The position numbers and the translations under genes are program-made. DNA of 64,000 bases from an uncultured Caulobacterales bacterium (GTDB taxonomy: Bacteria > Pseudomonadota > Alphaproteobacteria > Caulobacterales > Maricaulaceae), in contig CALLBD010000011.1 of the NCBI GenBank assembly GCA_938001915.1, positions 62,001-126,000 of the forward strand, given 5' to 3'. Under the pieces are notes generated by a model. That model saw only the letters and a program-made list of their open reading frames with translations, was not told the origin of the DNA and did no database searches. Positions 62,218 through 64,000 of the stretch are shown here, piece after piece. The first letter of the stretch is position 1, and each line of letters begins with the position of its first letter.

Positions 62218-64000
62218 ATGGGATGGATTAAGAAAACGGCATTTGGGGGTTTGGGCCTGATTGGGCTGGGCGCGCTGGGTGGATATATTTGGTTCTGGGG
62301 CGCCCCCGTTGGTATCAATAATTACATCAACAAAGCCTCGCTCCAAATGGCGTCGGACAGCCCTGAGCTAATGAGCCAGATTGGGATGATTGATAACACC
62401 CCGCTCGATTTTCATTCGGATAAGCTCGGTAGCTATACTAAAGAACAAGACGAACTCTCGCTGGAGAAAATCAAAGACGCGCGGAAGGGTCTGGATAAAT
62501 ATGGACCAGACGGATTAGAGGGCCAAGAGCTGCTGTCTTGGAAAATCACGGCGTGGTTCTTTGACGATATTATCGAGGACGCCTCTTTCGACTATGGCGG
62601 CTACCCCATGAGCCAATTGAGTGGCCCCATGGTCAGCATGCCGCAATTTCTAACCGATACCCATGTTATCAAAAGTAAGAAAAGTGCGCAGCGCTACCTC
62701 GCCCGAGTCGGCGAATTTGACCGTGTTATCCGAGAGATGGAAGTCCGCGTCAAAGACTATGCAAAGAACGGCGTGGTTGCGCCAGATTTTGTTCTCGAAA
62801 AAACTATTATAGGGATGGAAAGTTTTATCGAAGGCGGGGCGAGCAAAAATCCCCTCGTCACGACCCTGCCAGCGCGCCTGGACAAGGTTGAGGGTCTATC
62901 GGACAATTTCAAATCCGATATCATTGCGCAATCGGAAAGCATCGTAGAGAGCGAAATCATCCCGGGATATGAGCGGATGATTGCCCTGCATGAGGAACTT
63001 TTAAAATCCGCCAGCCATGACGCCGGTATTTGGCGTATTCCAAATGGCGACAAAATTTATCAGGCGGCGCTGCGCTCCAACACGACGACCAATATGACCG
63101 CGGATGAAATCCACACTATCGGCCTGTCGGAAGTTGCGCGAATTGAAACCGAAATTGACGCAATATTGCAGGGGGAAGGCCTGACCGAAGGGCCGCTTTC
63201 CGAACGCGTGGCGGCGATGATGACGCGCGCCGACCAAATCTATGACGATAGTGATGCAGGCCGCGCGGCGATTATCGCTGAGCTAGAACGCCTAAATGAC
63301 GAAGTAACGGCGAAAGCGGGAGATTTCTTCGTGACTTTGCCGCCGCAACCGCTTGAAATTAAACGCATTCCAGAGTTCAAACAGGACGGTGCGCCGGGCG
63401 GCTATTATAGTGGTCCTGCCCTAGACGGATCTCGGCCGGGGCAGTTTTATATTAATCTGAAAGACCCCGTAGATAATCCGAAATGGACGCTGCCGACCCT
63501 ACTCTATCACGAAGCCGCGCCGGGGCATCACTTCCAAATCTCGCGCGCGCAGCTTATCGAAGATGTCCCTATCCTGCGCAAGATGAGCCCCTTCACCGCC
63601 TATACGGAAGGTTGGGCGCTCTATGCAGAATATCTCGCGGCCAATGATATGGGCATGTATGAGGACAATCCGCTGGGCGACCTTGGCCGCCTGCAAGCGG
63701 AGATGTTCCGCGCCGCGCGCCTCGTCGTGGACACGGGTATTCACCACAAACGCTGGAGCCGCGAAGAGGCCATTGAGTATATGGCAGAGAAGACGGGGAA
63801 TTCAGCGGGCGATGTGGAGCGGGAAATTGAACGCTATGCTGTTTGGCCCGGACAAGCCACAGCCTATAAAACCGGACAGCTCGCCATATTGCGCATTCGC
63901 CAACAGGCCGAAGACGCGCTGGGCGAAGATTTCGACCTGCGTGAGTTTAACGAGGCCACTCTAGCTAATGGCACTATGCCGCTGGGTATTTTGGAAGACT
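62218..64000 (+). CDS. DUF885-family peptidase-like protein, C-terminus outside window
   Basis: At least 594 residues, running past 64000. AAGGAG precedes the ATG. An N-terminal hydrophobic segment (residues about 7-28, GGLGLIGLGALGGYIWFWG) looks like a signal anchor. The rest matches the DUF885 family: ITAWFFDDI, the NPLVTTLPARLDK region, RPGQFYINL and the metal-type motif HEAAPGHHFQ with H431, E432, H437 and H438, then FTAYTEGWALYAEYLA. The family is thought to be zinc-dependent peptidases, exported; substrate is unknown. Confidence 0.9.
   Translation, partial: MGWIKKTAFGGLGLIGLGALGGYIWFWGAPVGINNYINKASLQMASDSPELMSQIGMIDNTPLDFHSDKLGSYTKEQDELSLEKIKDARKGLDKYGPDGLEGQELLSWKITAWFFDDIIEDASFDYGGYPMSQLSGPMVSMPQFLTDTHVIKSKKSAQRYLARVGEFDRVIREMEVRVKDYAKNGVVAPDFVLEKTIIGMESFIEGGASKNPLVTTLPARLDKVEGLSDNFKSDIIAQSESIVESEIIPGYERMIALHEELLKSASHDAGIWRIPNGDKIYQAALRSNTTTNMTADEIHTIGLSEVARIETEIDAILQGEGLTEGPLSERVAAMMTRADQIYDDSDAGRAAIIAELERLNDEVTAKAGDFFVTLPPQPLEIKRIPEFKQDGAPGGYYSGPALDGSRPGQFYINLKDPVDNPKWTLPTLLYHEAAPGHHFQISRAQLIEDVPILRKMSPFTAYTEGWALYAEYLAANDMGMYEDNPLGDLGRLQAEMFRAARLVVDTGIHHKRWSREEAIEYMAEKTGNSAGDVEREIERYAVWPGQATAYKTGQLAILRIRQQAEDALGEDFDLREFNEATLANGTMPLGILED

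Overview
The window looks like a piece of an alphaproteobacterial chromosome of moderate GC content. The evidence is 5-aminolevulinate synthase (Shemin-type haem entry), a CBP3-type ubiquinol-cytochrome c chaperone, the F1-ATPase zeta inhibitor (DUF1476) beside purC, a DUF3126 gene beside cysE, an rpsI with a long N-terminal extension, arginyl/leucyl-transferase Bpt and a TakP-like TRAP system. Caulobacterales/Hyphomonadales-type bacteria fit best, but I cannot fix the genus from sequence alone.

Layout. 1-12.9 kb is mostly minus-strand core genes: an AlaC-type aminotransferase (cut by the window edge), a small lipoprotein, argC, rplM-rpsI with promoter and terminator, haem A synthase, tRNA-Pro(GGG), a MerR regulator with ihfA, plsX-fabH, the cytochrome bc1 chaperone, bamE, nusB-thiL, nrdR and an M20 peptidase lipoprotein. 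12.9-16.7 kb carries glyA and the divergent pair hemA/hemB. 16.7-18.9 kb holds two AT-richer genes without recognised families. 19-26 kb has a 3-hydroxyisobutyrate-dehydrogenase-like enzyme, an SLC13 permease with RCK-C domains, and a tightly overlapped bpt-TRAP (P, Q, M) operon. 26-33 kb runs lemA, an M48 protease, an M16 protease and, after a hairpin-rich 384-bp leader, a TIR-transmembrane-TPR protein. An IS3-type transposase remnant follows.

33.6-43.6 kb: asd, two tandem four-cysteine secreted paralogues, a patatin phospholipase, a polytopic membrane protein and a GYF_2 protein, gamma carbonic anhydrase, DUF3126, cysE, queF, an alpha/beta hydrolase, a small membrane protein and a DHH phosphoesterase. 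tRNA-Leu(TAA) at 43.7 kb borders a small accessory segment (44.1-46.3 kb) with an unknown gene, a second IHF-alpha-like gene and a frameshifted AraC regulator. 46.3-60 kb returns to core genes: a cinA-type gene, map, radC, an MFS transporter, purB, two secreted thioredoxin-like paralogues, the ATPase zeta subunit, purCSQL, bolA-grxD, rpsD and rarD. 60.3-64 kb has a tiny membrane ORF, a cluster of inverted repeats, a two-motif aspartic protease with PDZ, and a DUF885 peptidase running off the end.

Functional links: haem (hemA, hemB, ctaA) and cytochrome bc1 assembly; purine synthesis (purB, purCSQL); Fe-S trafficking (bolA-grxD); lipid synthesis (plsX-fabH); envelope proteolysis (lemA/M48/M16). 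The least explained parts are the TIR-TPR gene with its structured leader, the inverted-repeat cluster at 60.5 kb with a related copy beside the IS remnant at 33.5 kb, the secreted thioredoxin-like pair in which one member has lost its CxxC, and the four-cysteine secreted pair.
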